NCBI GenBank assembly: GCA_005888075.1
Contig: VBKD01000080.1
Coordinates: 1 to 13,490 of the forward strand
DNA length: 13,490 nucleotides
Origin: Chloroflexota bacterium
Lineage (GTDB): Bacteria; Chloroflexota; Dormibacteria; Dormibacterales; Dormibacteraceae
Direction: 5' to 3'
The notes below the pieces were generated by a model. It was not told the DNA's origin and made no database searches. It saw nothing but the letters and a program-made list of their open reading frames with translations. Every line of letters starts with the position of its first letter. Within the stretch, counting starts at the first letter, position 1. This document shows positions 12,585 through 13,490 of this stretch, in pieces. The translations under genes were made by a program, and so were the position numbers.

Positions 12585-13490
12585 GTGCTTACCGGTTCTC
12601 GCGCCGCGTCTCGCAGCTTGTAGCGCTGGATCTTGCCGGTCACCGTCTTGGGCAGCTCTGCGACGAACTCGATCATGTGCGGGTACTGGTAACGCTGCAA
12701 CCGCGTCTTGCAGTGGTCCTGAAGGTTGGTGACAAGTTCCTCCCCCTTGACCGCGTCGTTCTTGACGATCACAAAGGCCTTGATTTTCGTGAATCCGCCG
12801 ACCGAGACGCCGACCACCGCGCTCTCCGCCACCGCGGGGTGTTCCAGCAGCACGGATTCGATCTCGATCGGCGAGACCCAAAGGCCACTGACCTTGATCA
12901 TGTCATCGGACCGCCCCTCGTACCAGTAGTAGCCGTCGCCGTCGACGCGGTAACGGTCGCCGGTGAAAAACCATTCGCCGAGAATCGAATGCTTCGATCG
13001 CTCGTGTTGCGCCCAGTAAAGCGCCAGCGCGCTGTCGCCCTTCACGTAGAGGTCGCCCGCCTCGCCGGCCGGCGCCGGCCGGCCGCGCTCGTCGAGGATC
13101 TTCAGCTCGTAGCCCGGCACGGGCTTGCCGCTGGAGCCCGGCCTGACGTCGTCCAGGCGGTTCGAGCAGTAGATGTGAAGCATCTCGGTCGAGCCAACCC
13201 CGTCGAGGATGGTCAGGCCGAAGGTTTCCTTCCATCGCCGCCACACCTCGGCCGGCAGCGATTCCGCCGCGGCCACGCAGTGCCTGATCGAGCTCAGGTC
13301 GCGTGTCTTGGCGCCTTCGACGTTGAGGATGGCGTTGTAGAGAGTCGGCGCGCTGAAGAAGAGAGTCGGGCGACGCTTCTCGATCGTGTCCAGGACCGTC
13401 GCGGGCGTGTGGCGGCCGGCGTGCAAAACGGTCGTGGCGCCCATCCAATAAGGAAATGTCAGGTTGTTGCCAAAGCCATAGGCGTGGAAA
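12581..13490 (-). CDS. Benzoate-CoA-ligase-like acyl-CoA synthetase, C-terminal part
   Basis: This adenylate-forming ligase activates a carboxylic acid with ATP and CoA. About 303 residues are present; the N-terminal part, including the phosphate-binding loop, lies beyond the right edge. The frame enters as FHAYGFGNN, like the FFAYGLGN segment I recall from benzoate-CoA ligases. It continues with LFFSAPTLYNA, GVGSTEMLHIYCSN (adenine-binding TE motif), the hinge region GEWFFTGDRY and YEGRSDDMIKVSGLWVSP, and the C-terminal catalytic Lys in TVTGKIQRYKLR. The resemblance to the benzoate/hydroxybenzoate CoA-ligase group is by eye; a branched-chain or aryl acid is possible. The stop overlaps leuB (ATGA), so it is the first visible gene of the operon. 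Confidence 0.88.
   Translation of the reverse strand, partial: FHAYGFGNNLTFPYWMGATTVLHAGRHTPATVLDTIEKRRPTLFFSAPTLYNAILNVEGAKTRDLSSIRHCVAAAESLPAEVWRRWKETFGLTILDGVGSTEMLHIYCSNRLDDVRPGSSGKPVPGYELKILDERGRPAPAGEAGDLYVKGDSALALYWAQHERSKHSILGEWFFTGDRYRVDGDGYYWYEGRSDDMIKVSGLWVSPIEIESVLLEHPAVAESAVVGVSVGGFTKIKAFVIVKNDAVKGEELVTNLQDHCKTRLQRYQYPHMIEFVAELPKTVTGKIQRYKLRDAAREPVST

Noticed and set aside
12585..12881. Longer N-terminus for the LeuB-like protein
   Set aside because: The extension overlaps the acyl-CoA ligase coding region and is Arg/Gly-rich without family similarity; MTKIAVLPCDGAG is the normal family N-terminus.
1..13490. CRISPR arrays, insertion sequences, attachment sites, rRNA
   Set aside because: I saw no regularly spaced direct repeats, transposase motifs or rRNA-like sequence anywhere in the window.

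Overview
The window is a gene-dense, GC-rich bacterial segment in which almost every gene lies on the minus strand. The gene set is ordinary chromosomal metabolism: galactose use, leucine-type 2-oxoacid elongation, a J-domain chaperone and CoA chemistry. I see no phage, transposase, plasmid, CRISPR, rRNA or tRNA genes. High GC, GTG/TTG starts, TANNNT boxes placed just before start codons, and 1-4 nt gene overlaps suggest an uncultured soil-type lineage near Dormibacterota/Chloroflexota/Actinomycetota. That placement is inference from style and gene content only.

Layout from left to right. (1) 1-1649, minus: a LOG-like nucleotide-binding protein, then galT and the 5' part of galK. The galT 5' end looks damaged or remodelled. 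(2) 1650-1920: about 270 nt between divergent genes, rich in nested stems on the plus strand and closed by a textbook intrinsic terminator. This is a candidate unannotated small RNA or leader. (3) 1921-2385, plus: a PaaI-type thioesterase, the only convincing plus-strand protein gene. (4) 2389-4802, minus: a CbpA-like DnaJ overlapping a membrane-anchored spermidine-synthase-like protein. (5) 4907-7254, minus: a 563-residue Pro/Ala/Thr-rich, probably disordered protein with spaced tryptophan motifs and a C-terminal tandem duplication, followed by a metallophosphoesterase with no standard start codon near its fold. (6) 7288-13490, minus: a tightly packed operon in the order acyl-CoA ligase (partial), LeuB-like dehydrogenase, LeuC, LeuD, LeuA-like synthase, thiamine-diphosphate dehydrogenase E1 alpha.

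The last operon makes biochemical sense as a unit. The Leu-type enzymes lengthen a 2-oxoacid by one carbon, and E1 alpha belongs to complexes that decarboxylate 2-oxoacids to acyl-CoA. The ligase also makes acyl-CoA, from a free acid. No E1 beta, E2 or E3 gene is visible. The LeuA-like protein lacks the usual C-terminal feedback domain, and a double palindrome lies inside its extreme 5' coding region.

The best candidates for something undescribed are the structured plus-strand RNA region (1690-1900), the Trp-motif disordered protein with its duplicated C-terminal domain, and the 2-oxoacid elongation/acyl-CoA operon.
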